DNA from: UKL13-2 sp044229235
Lineage (GTDB): Bacteria > Pseudomonadota > Gammaproteobacteria > Burkholderiales > Usitatibacteraceae
NCBI GenBank assembly: GCA_044229235.1
Contig: JBGATH010000006.1
Coordinates: forward strand, 85,133 to 149,132
Length of the DNA stretch: 64,000 nt
Direction of reading: 5' to 3'
Shown here: positions 35,440 through 43,132 of the stretch, piece by piece
Layout: each line of letters opens with the position of its first letter
How positions within the stretch are numbered: the stretch's first letter is position 1
Made by a program: the position numbers and the translations under genes
Notes under the pieces: generated by a model
The model's database searches: none
What the model saw: the letters and a program-made list of their open reading frames with translations, nothing else
What the model was told of the DNA's origin: nothing

Positions 35440-36215
35440 GCAGCTTGGCTCGGCTTCTGGAAGAAGAGGAACAGCCCGAGCTCCCCGCCGTGGTCCGTGA
35501 ATTCGGCGTGAAACCTGAGAATGCCGGCCGCCTGCAGGAGGAAAAGTATCTCGGTCGGGTGGTAGGGATTCATCTGCATTTCGGGATCGGCCCCCTCGGC
35601 GACGGCTGTCCGAGCCGACTTTGATCGCGAAATGCCAAATGCACCCGCGGCAGGAATGACGCGCGGGGCGACGCCGTTGGTGCTTGAATACTGCGCTTTT
35701 GAATAGATGAAATGGATCGCACCCACGCCGCCCGGTGCAAGATGCGCAAGCAGCTTGCGGAAAATGAGTCGGCCGCGATCGGGGGGAATATGCTGAAAAA
35801 CGATGTACGAGTGAATCAGATCAAAGCGCTGCGATACAGATGAAATGAAATCGTCCGAAATCAGCAGGCGGACATTTGATACGCCGTTTGCTTTACAGTT
35901 TCGCGCTGCTTCTTCGAGCATGGATTCAGACACGTCAAGGCCCACGACCTCGGCGATGCGGGCAGCAAATGGCACGACAAGCCTGCCGACGCCACATCCA
36001 AAGTCAAGCGCGGAGCGAGGCTGGAACGACGGGTCGATGTACTGGGCGATCATTTGCAGGACGTAGTCAGCATGCAGGCGTCCCGAATCAAAAAATTCCT
36101 GCTTTGCCGCTTCGGTGAGGCCGGCGCGCCGGAACTTGGGATTGGTGATCACACCATAATAGGGATCCCGCTTGCCCCATTCCTCCCAGGCGAGGTCGGT
36201 GTCGAGGTCGGTCAT
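35436..36215 (-). CDS. Class I SAM-dependent methyltransferase
   Basis: A 259-aa methyltransferase (Methyltransf_11/25 type) with motif I SALDFGCGVGRLVVP, VVGLDVSESMLEEA as post-I, and FDLIHSYIVFQHI as motif II, followed by LAPGGVG. The substrate is unknown; the position as last gene of the manC-kpsEMT arm suggests polysaccharide modification. It begins 5 bp after the GT4 stop, so it is co-transcribed with it. Its 3' end overlaps the plus-strand methyltransferase. Confidence 0.88.
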   Translation of the reverse strand: MTDLDTDLAWEEWGKRDPYYGVITNPKFRRAGLTEAAKQEFFDSGRLHADYVLQMIAQYIDPSFQPRSALDFGCGVGRLVVPFAARIAEVVGLDVSESMLEEAARNCKANGVSNVRLLISDDFISSVSQRFDLIHSYIVFQHIPPDRGRLIFRKLLAHLAPGGVGAIHFIYSKAQYSSTNGVAPRVIPAAGAFGISRSKSARTAVAEGADPEMQMNPYHPTEILFLLQAAGILRFHAEFTDHGGELGLFLFFQKPSQAA

Positions 36216-36220
36216 TCAGT

Positions 36221-37708
36221 TCATTCCTTCGCGCCAATCGCGCAGTGCCGGAGAAATTCTGTCCACGCAGGCATCAGCTTCTCCGGGCGATAGCGCGCGG
36301 ACACTTCGTCACCTGCGAGAAGGAGCTGCTCGCGATATTTTGCGGACTCATCCCTGATCACGCCATCGATGACGGAAACGGCGTCCGCGACCGAGTACGG
36401 GCTGAAAAAAGCGGCGGCATTTGCATACACCTCGCGATGTACCGGGATGTCCGAGGCCACCACCGGGCTGCCGCAGCGCATCGCCTCCACGCCGGAAAAA
36501 TCGAATCCCTCGCCAAAACTGGGGCAGATGGTCGCGCTCGCATGACGATAAAGTTTCCGCAGTTCAGCCGACGGCACGTCTTCGAGCATCAGCACATCGC
36601 CGCGCTCTATCCAGGGCAGGAACTTCTTGACGATGGTTTCGTGGTCCCAGCCGAGTGCCCCGACCACAACCAGCCGCAAGCCGGGGAAGCGGTTGGCACG
36701 AAGCTGCTCCCATGCAGAAAGCAGCGTAGCGTGGTTTTTGCGCGGCTCGATGGTCGAGACCACCAGAAGGTACCGCACGTTTGCGGAGGGGAAGGCGATG
36801 GAAATATCGGCAGGATTGCCGACCATCGTATTGCGGCGGGTCTTGATGATTTCGGGAACACGCTCCCGCGGCGAATCCTCGCGGTAGTAATGCCCGGAGA
36901 CCATGTTGTGAATCGTCACCGCTCGCGACGCCACCTCGGGAAATACCGAAAGCAGGTCGCGGCGGGTAGCCTCGGATACGCACGCGAAGTGCGCACCATC
37001 GGCGACATTGCGGCGCAGCGCCTGGTAGTGTGATGCCTGGTGATGATTTTTGTTGGATATGGTGTGCGGCATCAGCAGCGGTATGGCGTCATGGTAGCGG
37101 ACGATGAGGCGCGTGCGGGGCGAAACAATGCCGGGGTACGGCGTTTCGGAGATCATCAGATCAAAATCGGACGTGTCCAGCCGCGGATAAAGGGCGTGGC
37201 CAAGGTTGCGTATTGCCAGCGCACACCGATGCATCGCGGTCCATGGCACTCGCGCCACGCGAAACTCGGCGCCGACTACGGTTTCGATATCTTCCGGATG
37301 CAATGTGCGCGCGAACAGGCTGCGCCAGACAAAGTCGCGAAAGTGGGTCGGGTCGAATCGGCTGAGCCTTTCCCGGCGACCGATCAGCCTGCGCAATAAC
37401 ATCGAGACAGTGCCGAGATGCGGGTTGTAGAGCCCCTGCCGTAGTGACACCACCACCCGCGACAGCCGGTTGATGCGGCGATGCGACGGCATGGCTGCCA
37501 GAGCCTCCTGACTTGTCGGCAATCCTTCCGCAAGCATGTGCCCGCTGCTTTGCAAAAGGCCACAGGCTTCAACCTGCGGCATCAGCCGCAGCGCACGGAA
37601 CAGAAGCCGTGTCTCCTGCGGAATTCCGGCGTGGCCGTCAAGGGCGGGGCGCATCTCCAGCAATACCTTGAGTTTCTTCTCGGGCTTGTTCAAGACAGGC
37701 AAATTCAT
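36221..37708 (-). CDS. Glycosyltransferase family 4 (GT-B fold)
   Basis: A 495-aa glycosyltransferase. N-terminal region: KKLKVLLEMRPALDGHAGIPQETRLLF. Linker with CVSEATRRDLLSVFPEVA. C-terminal domain: YLLVVSTIEPRKNHATLLSAWE, LVVVGALGWDHETIV, and EGFDFSGVEAMRCGSPVVASDIP (E-x7-E). It resembles mannosyltransferases of the WbaZ/MtfB kind, which fits a GDP-mannose-fed locus, but the donor is inferred. Its ATG overlaps the kpsT stop by 4 bp, coupling it to the export genes. It has about 100 more residues than the GT4 at 24977, mostly in the N-terminal half. Confidence 0.9.
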   Translation of the reverse strand: MNLPVLNKPEKKLKVLLEMRPALDGHAGIPQETRLLFRALRLMPQVEACGLLQSSGHMLAEGLPTSQEALAAMPSHRRINRLSRVVVSLRQGLYNPHLGTVSMLLRRLIGRRERLSRFDPTHFRDFVWRSLFARTLHPEDIETVVGAEFRVARVPWTAMHRCALAIRNLGHALYPRLDTSDFDLMISETPYPGIVSPRTRLIVRYHDAIPLLMPHTISNKNHHQASHYQALRRNVADGAHFACVSEATRRDLLSVFPEVASRAVTIHNMVSGHYYREDSPRERVPEIIKTRRNTMVGNPADISIAFPSANVRYLLVVSTIEPRKNHATLLSAWEQLRANRFPGLRLVVVGALGWDHETIVKKFLPWIERGDVLMLEDVPSAELRKLYRHASATICPSFGEGFDFSGVEAMRCGSPVVASDIPVHREVYANAAAFFSPYSVADAVSVIDGVIRDESAKYREQLLLAGDEVSARYRPEKLMPAWTEFLRHCAIGAKE

Positions 37709-38388
37709 ACTTCGGTCGTTACCGGCTGGTTGGCCATGCCGAGCTCGTGCATGTAAAAGAAATAGGCATCGTCCACAGTCGGGAACTCATAGAGCTTTCC
37801 CTCGTGCAGGACACTGGCGCGTTCGCAGTAAAGCTTGATGACGTTGGCGTCGTGGGACACGAGTATGAAAGCGCGATCCTTGCGTTTGCGAAACAGTTCG
37901 TTGTGGCAGCGTTCATGGAAGCGCGCATCGCCGACCACCATCGCCTCATCGATCAGAAAGCAGTCAAACTCGATCGCCATCGATAGTGCAAACGCGAGTC
38001 GGGTGAGCATGCCGTGCGAGTAGTGCAACACCGGTTCGCGAAAATAGATGCCCAATTCCGTGAACTCTTCGACAAACGGGACAAGTGGTTTGTAGTCAAC
38101 GCCATAAACTCGGCAGATGAATTTCAGATTATCGAGCCCGGTAAGGTTGGGCTGGAAGGCGCCGCCGAAGGCAAGCGGCCACGACACGGTCATGCCCCGG
38201 TGAATGCGTCCGGTGGTGGGTTGTTCCGCGCCGCTGATGAGCCGGATGAGGGTCGATTTGCCCGCGCCATTGCGCCCCAGAATGCCTAGATTGCGGCCGC
38301 GGTGCAGTTCGAAGCTAATGTTGTCAAGAACCTTGCGCGCGCCGAGTCGCGTTTGGTAGGTCTTGCAGATATTTCGTGCGATCAGCAT
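37705..38388 (-). CDS. kpsT: Capsule ABC exporter ATP-binding protein
   Basis: A 227-aa ATPase of the capsular polysaccharide ABC exporter. Walker A GRNGAGKST (38-46), signature YSHGM (123-127, the family's form of LSGGQ), Walker B FDCFLIDEA (141-149) and the switch His179 in LVSHD. The open frame runs upstream to 39237, but that part lies over kpsM. ATG 38388 begins MLIARNICKTYQ, gives the normal KpsT length and overlaps the kpsM stop by one base. There is no C-terminal carbohydrate-binding extension, so this is the KpsT/CtrD type rather than the Wzt type of O-antigen systems. Confidence 0.95.
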   Translation of the reverse strand: MLIARNICKTYQTRLGARKVLDNISFELHRGRNLGILGRNGAGKSTLIRLISGAEQPTTGRIHRGMTVSWPLAFGGAFQPNLTGLDNLKFICRVYGVDYKPLVPFVEEFTELGIYFREPVLHYSHGMLTRLAFALSMAIEFDCFLIDEAMVVGDARFHERCHNELFRKRKDRAFILVSHDANVIKLYCERASVLHEGKLYEFPTVDDAYFFYMHELGMANQPVTTEV

Positions 38389-39179
38389 CAGCCTTCCACG
38401 CGTCTTCCCGCCTCGCGCACGATGTACAAGCCGGCCAGCGTCATCAGCAGGCAGATGATGGCCATGTAACCCGCGTCGTAGTGGGTGGGAACGGAATTGC
38501 CGAAGTAACCCTCGCGCAGCATTTCCACGCCGTGCACCATCGGCAGCAGCAACACCACCTTCTGAAGGTTCTGCGGTAGCCAGTCGACCATGAACGCGGC
38601 GCCGGAAAGCGGGAACAGCAGGTACGCTGCCGGGTGCCATAGCTTTTCGGCGATATGTGAAAACGCAGTGGCCCCGCCAATCAGCAGTGCCATGCATGTT
38701 CCAAACCATGCAAGCAGGAACCAGCCTCCCAGCACCGTTACCAAATCCACGGGGGGCGGCATCCAGTTTGCAGCGATGAAAATGGTACTGAGGATGGCGA
38801 ATGAGCCAGTCGCGCCGCCGATTTCCAGGAGGCTGCGGGTAATGAGAACGTCGATGACGCGAACATTGCGATGGAAAAGGAGACCCTTGTTTTGCTCCAG
38901 TGCCATGGAGCACCTTGAGGCACAGTTCCGCCAAAGCAGTACCGATGAGTAACCTGTCACCGCAAACGCAATTATCGGCATGCTGGAGCCGTGGTTCATT
39001 CCGGCTGCCGTCCAAAGTGCGGCAACACCGAGCGTGAAAATCATTGGTTCGAGCACCAACCAGAGAACACCGAGGTTTTCGCGCCCGAAGCGCGTTATGA
39101 CTTCGCGCATCAGTAGCGCATACAGCACTCTTCCCTGTATTGCCAAAGAGCGTTGAAGCGATGGCTCCATCGTCGACAC
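38388..39179 (-). CDS. kpsM: Capsule ABC exporter permease
   Basis: A 263-aa ABC-2 type permease with six predicted membrane spans. The N-terminal cytoplasmic motif TRFGRENLGVLWLVLEPMIF is typical of KpsM/CtrC/BexB. It forms the inner-membrane pore with KpsT and passes undecorated or lipid-linked capsule to KpsE and the outer-membrane protein. The start is GTG 39179 or ATG 39170; neither has a clear ribosome site. It lies 6 bp from the kpsE stop and overlaps kpsT by one base, so the three are translationally linked. Confidence 0.94.
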   Translation of the reverse strand: MSTMEPSLQRSLAIQGRVLYALLMREVITRFGRENLGVLWLVLEPMIFTLGVAALWTAAGMNHGSSMPIIAFAVTGYSSVLLWRNCASRCSMALEQNKGLLFHRNVRVIDVLITRSLLEIGGATGSFAILSTIFIAANWMPPPVDLVTVLGGWFLLAWFGTCMALLIGGATAFSHIAEKLWHPAAYLLFPLSGAAFMVDWLPQNLQKVVLLLPMVHGVEMLREGYFGNSVPTHYDAGYMAIICLLMTLAGLYIVREAGRRVEG

Positions 39180-39185
39180 GTCGGC

Positions 39186-40496
39186 TCAGTCCGCGTGTTC
39201 TTTGATGCTGGCCACCAGCAGGCTCAGCACCCCCCAAGCCACCAGTCCCAGCACGAACACCATCAGCACCGAGCGGATGCGCCTCGGTTCCATCGCCTTG
39301 TCAGGCAGATTCGGCTGCACCAGGCGCTCGAGGTAAAGCTGCTTGCGCATTGCTTCGCTGCGCGCCGTTTCCAGCGCGGTGAGGGCGGCTGCAAGTTGCT
39401 TCTCCGCAAAAATCTTGTCCAGCGCCAGCCGTTCATAAGCGGCGGATTTGGACGTCAGTGAACCGTCTGCGCCGGCGACCTTGGACGTTTCGGCCGAAAT
39501 CGCCTTGCGCAGATTTTCCACGCGACCGGTGAGCGAGGCCACCTGCGGGTTATTTGGCGAGACGCGCTTGATCTGCTCAAGCTGCGCCTGGGTACTGAGC
39601 AGCTCCTCCTGCAGCTTGGCCACCCCTTGCAATTGCAGTGCGGATTGCTTGTCGGGATCAAACACGGTCTGGGTATTGCGATAGCCTGCCAGCGCGGTGG
39701 CTGCGGTCTTGATCTTCTCCTCGGCCGTCGCCACTTCCTGCTCGGCGGTTTTTATCAGGTCCTGCCGGCTGCGGTCATTGAGATTGTTTACCAGCCGCTC
39801 ACCCATTTTCAGCAGCAGGTCGTTGATCTGCTTCGAGGTATCTGCGGTGAAGGCGCGCACCTGCAGCGTGGTAATGGACGAGGCCGTGTCGTAATCGATG
39901 CTGACGTGCTTACGGTAATAGCGGTGAAACGCTTCGAAGCTCTCATCCCAGTCGATGCCCGGGAAGCGGTTGATGAAATCAACGTCGGGACTGGTGTAAG
40001 CCTTGCGCACGGCCAGTTTCTGGTCCAGTTCGGTGAGCGCATCGCGCGAAAGCACGAAGTCATGGACGGAATAAGTGTCGTCCTGCGATCGCGCGAATCC
40101 ACTGCCCTGAAACAGCGCACTGAGACCCGTCTGCATCTGCCGCTGCGGGCTGCGCACCACAAAGCGCGATTCGGATATATAGACATCTGAAGCAATCAGG
40201 CCGTAATAAACGATCGCGATGGTGGTCGGGAGTACCACCGTAATCAGGAAGATCCAGTTGAAGCGTTTACGTTTCCTCGGCGGCTCGGTCCATACCGGCG
40301 GAGGCGATGCGAATTCGTGCGGACGCAGGCGTTGCACCTCCGGCGCAGCGACAGCGGAGTCTGGTGATGCGGCCACACTGGTGGCCTGTGCAGTCGCAGG
40401 CAGGGAATCGCCCTGCGCGGCTGGTGCCACTGCGCCGGTCGATGTTGGCGTCGCTGAGGCGTGTGGCGCTGCACTTCGATTATCGGGTTCCACCAT
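39186..40496 (-). CDS. kpsE: Capsule export inner-membrane/periplasmic adaptor (KpsE/CtrB/BexC family)
   Basis: A 436-aa polysaccharide co-polymerase-like adaptor. A Pro/Ala-rich cytoplasmic N-terminus precedes the first membrane helix (about 80-102, FNWIFLITVVLPTTIAIVYY). The family motif ISESRFVVRSPQ follows, then a periplasmic coiled-coil region (about 235-380) and a C-terminal membrane helix near 405-428. KpsE bridges KpsMT to the outer-membrane export protein (here encoded at 16316). AGGA at 5-nt spacing supports ATG 40496. It lies 20 bp after manC, so the order is manC-kpsE-kpsM-kpsT. Confidence 0.94.
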   Translation of the reverse strand: MVEPDNRSAAPHASATPTSTGAVAPAAQGDSLPATAQATSVAASPDSAVAAPEVQRLRPHEFASPPPVWTEPPRKRKRFNWIFLITVVLPTTIAIVYYGLIASDVYISESRFVVRSPQRQMQTGLSALFQGSGFARSQDDTYSVHDFVLSRDALTELDQKLAVRKAYTSPDVDFINRFPGIDWDESFEAFHRYYRKHVSIDYDTASSITTLQVRAFTADTSKQINDLLLKMGERLVNNLNDRSRQDLIKTAEQEVATAEEKIKTAATALAGYRNTQTVFDPDKQSALQLQGVAKLQEELLSTQAQLEQIKRVSPNNPQVASLTGRVENLRKAISAETSKVAGADGSLTSKSAAYERLALDKIFAEKQLAAALTALETARSEAMRKQLYLERLVQPNLPDKAMEPRRIRSVLMVFVLGLVAWGVLSLLVASIKEHAD

Positions 40497-40516
40497 GTGT
40501 TCCTGTCGTTGGCCGG

Positions 40517-41956
40517 CTAGGCTGCCGGTTTGGCCACTGCAGCGAGCCGGCCATAAACGTCCTGAAATCGTACGATGTCATCCTCGCCTAGATACTCGCC
40601 GCTTTGCACCTCGATCATCACCAGCTGGATCAGCCCGGGATTCTCGAGTCGATGCTTGTGGCCGGCGGGAATGAATGTTGATTGATTGGCATCGAGCAGC
40701 ATTTCCTTCTCGCCGTTCACCACCTTGGCCATGCCATGTACCACCACCCAGTGTTCGCTGCGGTGATGGTGCATCTGCAGGGATAGCGACGCGCCCGGCT
40801 TCACCTCGATGCGCTTGATCTTGTAGCCGGTGTCTTCTTCCAGCACGGTGTAGGTGCCCCAGGGGCGATGCACGGTGCGGTGCAGTTTGTAGGATTCGTG
40901 GCCCTTGGCCTTTAGCCCGGCATAAACGTGCTTCACATCCTGGGCGCGGGCCTTGTCTGCCACCAGCAGCGCGTCCGGGGTGTCGATGATGATGAGGTCC
41001 TTCACCCCCACCGTGCCGATCATGCGGCTGCTGCCCTGGATGTAGCAATTCGAGGTGTCGTGCATCAGCGCCTCACCCTCGACGCGGTTGCCGTTCAGGT
41101 CCTGCGGCGAGAGTTCGCCGATGGCGTTCCACGAGCCGATATCGCTCCAGCCGATGTCGCAGGGCACCACCGCCATGCGCGCGGACTTTTCCATCACCGC
41201 ATAGTCGATCGAGTTGTCCGGCACCGCCGCAAAAAGGTCGGAATGCAGTTCCATCTGCGTCACGCCCTTGCCGCTCACGACGGGAGACTCGGCCATGCAG
41301 GCTTGCGTTGCGGTGAGAATGTCGCTGGCGTGCTGGGCGAGTTCGCGCAGCATGGCGCCGGCCGTAAAGCAGAACATGCCCGAGTTCCACAAGTACTTGC
41401 CGGACTTGAGGTAGGCCATCGCTTTCTCCAGCGACGGTTTTTCCACAAAACGGACGACTTTGTTGCCATCGGCCTCGATGTAGCCGTAGCCGGTTTCCGG
41501 CGTGTCGGGCTGAATGCCGAAGGTGACAATCGATCCGCTGGCTGCAAGCTTGGCGGCTGCGGCTGCGGCGGCATTGAAGGCGTCGTGGTTGGCAATCAGA
41601 TGGTCGGCCGGCAGCACCAGCATGACGGCGTCTTCGCCGTGTACCTTGGCCACGTGCAGCGCGGCGGCCGCGACGGCCGGGGCCGTATTGCGGCCGAACG
41701 GCTCCAGGATGAACGAGGTCGGCAACTTGCCGGCATTGACTTCGCGGTAATCGTCCTGCGTTTTGAAGAGCAATTCGCGGTTAGTAACGGTCAGCACTTC
41801 CGCGCATCCCGGCACTCCGGCGCCGCGCAGGAACGCCTTTTGCAGCAGGCTTTGCCCGTCGGCCAGGCGAATGAAGGGTTTCGGATGCGTTTCGCGCGAC
41901 ACCGGCCACAACCGGGAACCGGCGCCACCACACAGGATGGTCGGGATGATTTTCAT
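40517..41956 (-). CDS. manC: Mannose-1-phosphate guanylyltransferase / mannose-6-phosphate isomerase
   Basis: A 479-aa bifunctional enzyme (ManC/AlgA type II PMI). The N-terminal nucleotidyltransferase has the signature GGAGSRLWPVSRETHPKPF, with FILEPFGRNTAPA and FVEKPSLEKA further on. The C-terminal cupin isomerase domain has RPWGTYTVLEEDTGYKIKRI and the metal-binding HHHRSEHW. It makes GDP-mannose, the substrate of Gmd and probably of the locus GT4 enzymes. It is first of the minus-strand arm; its promoter should lie in 41957-42186, where no clear consensus pair was found. Confidence 0.96.
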   Translation of the reverse strand: MKIIPTILCGGAGSRLWPVSRETHPKPFIRLADGQSLLQKAFLRGAGVPGCAEVLTVTNRELLFKTQDDYREVNAGKLPTSFILEPFGRNTAPAVAAAALHVAKVHGEDAVMLVLPADHLIANHDAFNAAAAAAAKLAASGSIVTFGIQPDTPETGYGYIEADGNKVVRFVEKPSLEKAMAYLKSGKYLWNSGMFCFTAGAMLRELAQHASDILTATQACMAESPVVSGKGVTQMELHSDLFAAVPDNSIDYAVMEKSARMAVVPCDIGWSDIGSWNAIGELSPQDLNGNRVEGEALMHDTSNCYIQGSSRMIGTVGVKDLIIIDTPDALLVADKARAQDVKHVYAGLKAKGHESYKLHRTVHRPWGTYTVLEEDTGYKIKRIEVKPGASLSLQMHHHRSEHWVVVHGMAKVVNGEKEMLLDANQSTFIPAGHKHRLENPGLIQLVMIEVQSGEYLGEDDIVRFQDVYGRLAAVAKPAA

Positions 41957-42186
41957 TCGGCAGGCTGCTGGTTTGTGAGAACGATTTGTATCTTACTATG
42001 GGACTAACGAATGGCCCCAGTTAGTTGATTGAGGTTGGTCTGTCGCCTGGCAATGGTGCCACCCGGCAGCGCCCAGATACTAGGCTTTCCCCGTCGCTCG
42101 GCGAAGGGGCCGATCAGAGGTAGACGCCCCGTACCAAGGTTTTGTTGACATTCGAGCGGTCACAGAAAACCGTACGCTCTCCTCTG

Positions 42187-43080
42187 GCACTTCTCCCTTT
42201 CCTAAAGGGAGATTGAGAGGGATTTTGAGCGGTTGCGCATTGGCGGCCACCGAAAATCTCCCTCCATCCCTCTTTATAAAAGAGGGAGAGCGAAGCGAGG
42301 GAGCATTGCAGTGCGTGGACCGTGGCTTTCTGTGGCCGCTCGCATTTCAACCAGCCCTGGACTCCCCTGATGGCACTTCTCCCTCCGTCCCTCTTTAAGA
42401 AAGAGGGAAGTGCCAGAGGGGAGCGTAGGGCTTTCTGTGGCCGCTCGCATTTCAACCAGCCCTGGACTCCCCTGAAGGCGCTTACCGCTTGAATTTCAAG
42501 CGACCGTGGACTCTCCCGATGGCACTTCTCCCTTTCCTAAAGGGAGATTGAGAGGGATTTCTGGTGATTGCGCAGTGGTGACCACCGAAAATCTCCCTCC
42601 ATCCCTCTTTACAAAAGAGGGAAGTGCCAGAGGGGAGCGTAGGGCTTTCTGTGGCCGCTCGCATTTCAACCAGCCCTGGACTCGCCTGATGGCACTTACT
42701 GCTTGAATTTCAAGCGGCAGTGGACTTTCCCGATGGCACTTCTCCCTTTCCTAAAGGGAGATTGAGAGGGATTTTGGCTAGTTGCGTAAGAGTGACAACC
42801 AAAAATCTCCCTCCATCCCGCTTTACGAAAGAGGGAGAGCGAAGCGAGGGAGCATTGCATTCACGGACCACGGCTTTCTGTGGCCACTTGAATATCAACC
42901 AACCTCAGGACGCCCCACAAGGCACTTCTCCCTTTGAAAAAGGGAGATTGAGAGGGATTTCGCGATGCATGCTTCACTCTCACTCTTTCCTCAGGAGGGA
43001 CTGAGGGAGAATTACTGCGGTCACCCGTACTTTACCGCCGCAAATCCCTCTCAATCTCGCTTTAAGAAAGGGAGAAGTGC
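42187..43080. repeat. Array of hairpin-forming short repeats between manC and the DUF349 gene
   Basis: A non-coding stretch built from a few recurring units. Unit A, 39 bp, contains TCTCCCTTT-N3-AAAGGGAGA and then TTGAGAGGGATTT. It occurs directly at 42187-42225, 42522-42560, 42736-42774 and 42922-42960, and inverted at 43042-43080. Unit B, with TCCCTCTTT-N3-AAAGAGGGA or a near form, occurs at about 42253-42287, 42372-42414, 42588-42631 and 42801-42836. Unit C, CTTTCTGTGGCCGCTCGCAT, recurs at about 42326, 42431 and 42646, with diverged forms later. A and B are near-perfect palindromes. Spacing is irregular and no conserved spacer pattern exists. The stretches 41957-42186 and 43081-43132 hold no gene. 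Confidence 0.9.
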
Positions 43081-43132
43081 ATTGCGTACACCACGGCTGT
43101 CTGTGACCGCTTGAATGTGAACCAACTCTGGC

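Noticed and set aside
37705..39237. A 510-aa kpsT-containing protein
   Set aside because: The extra N-terminal part lies over kpsM in another frame and has no family resemblance; ATG 38388 gives a normal-length KpsT overlapping the kpsM stop by one base.
42187..43080. CRISPR-like array
   Set aside because: Repeats are of several kinds, the spacing is irregular (for example 335, 214 and 186 bp between unit A copies), one copy is inverted, there are no unique spacers of constant length and no cas genes are near.
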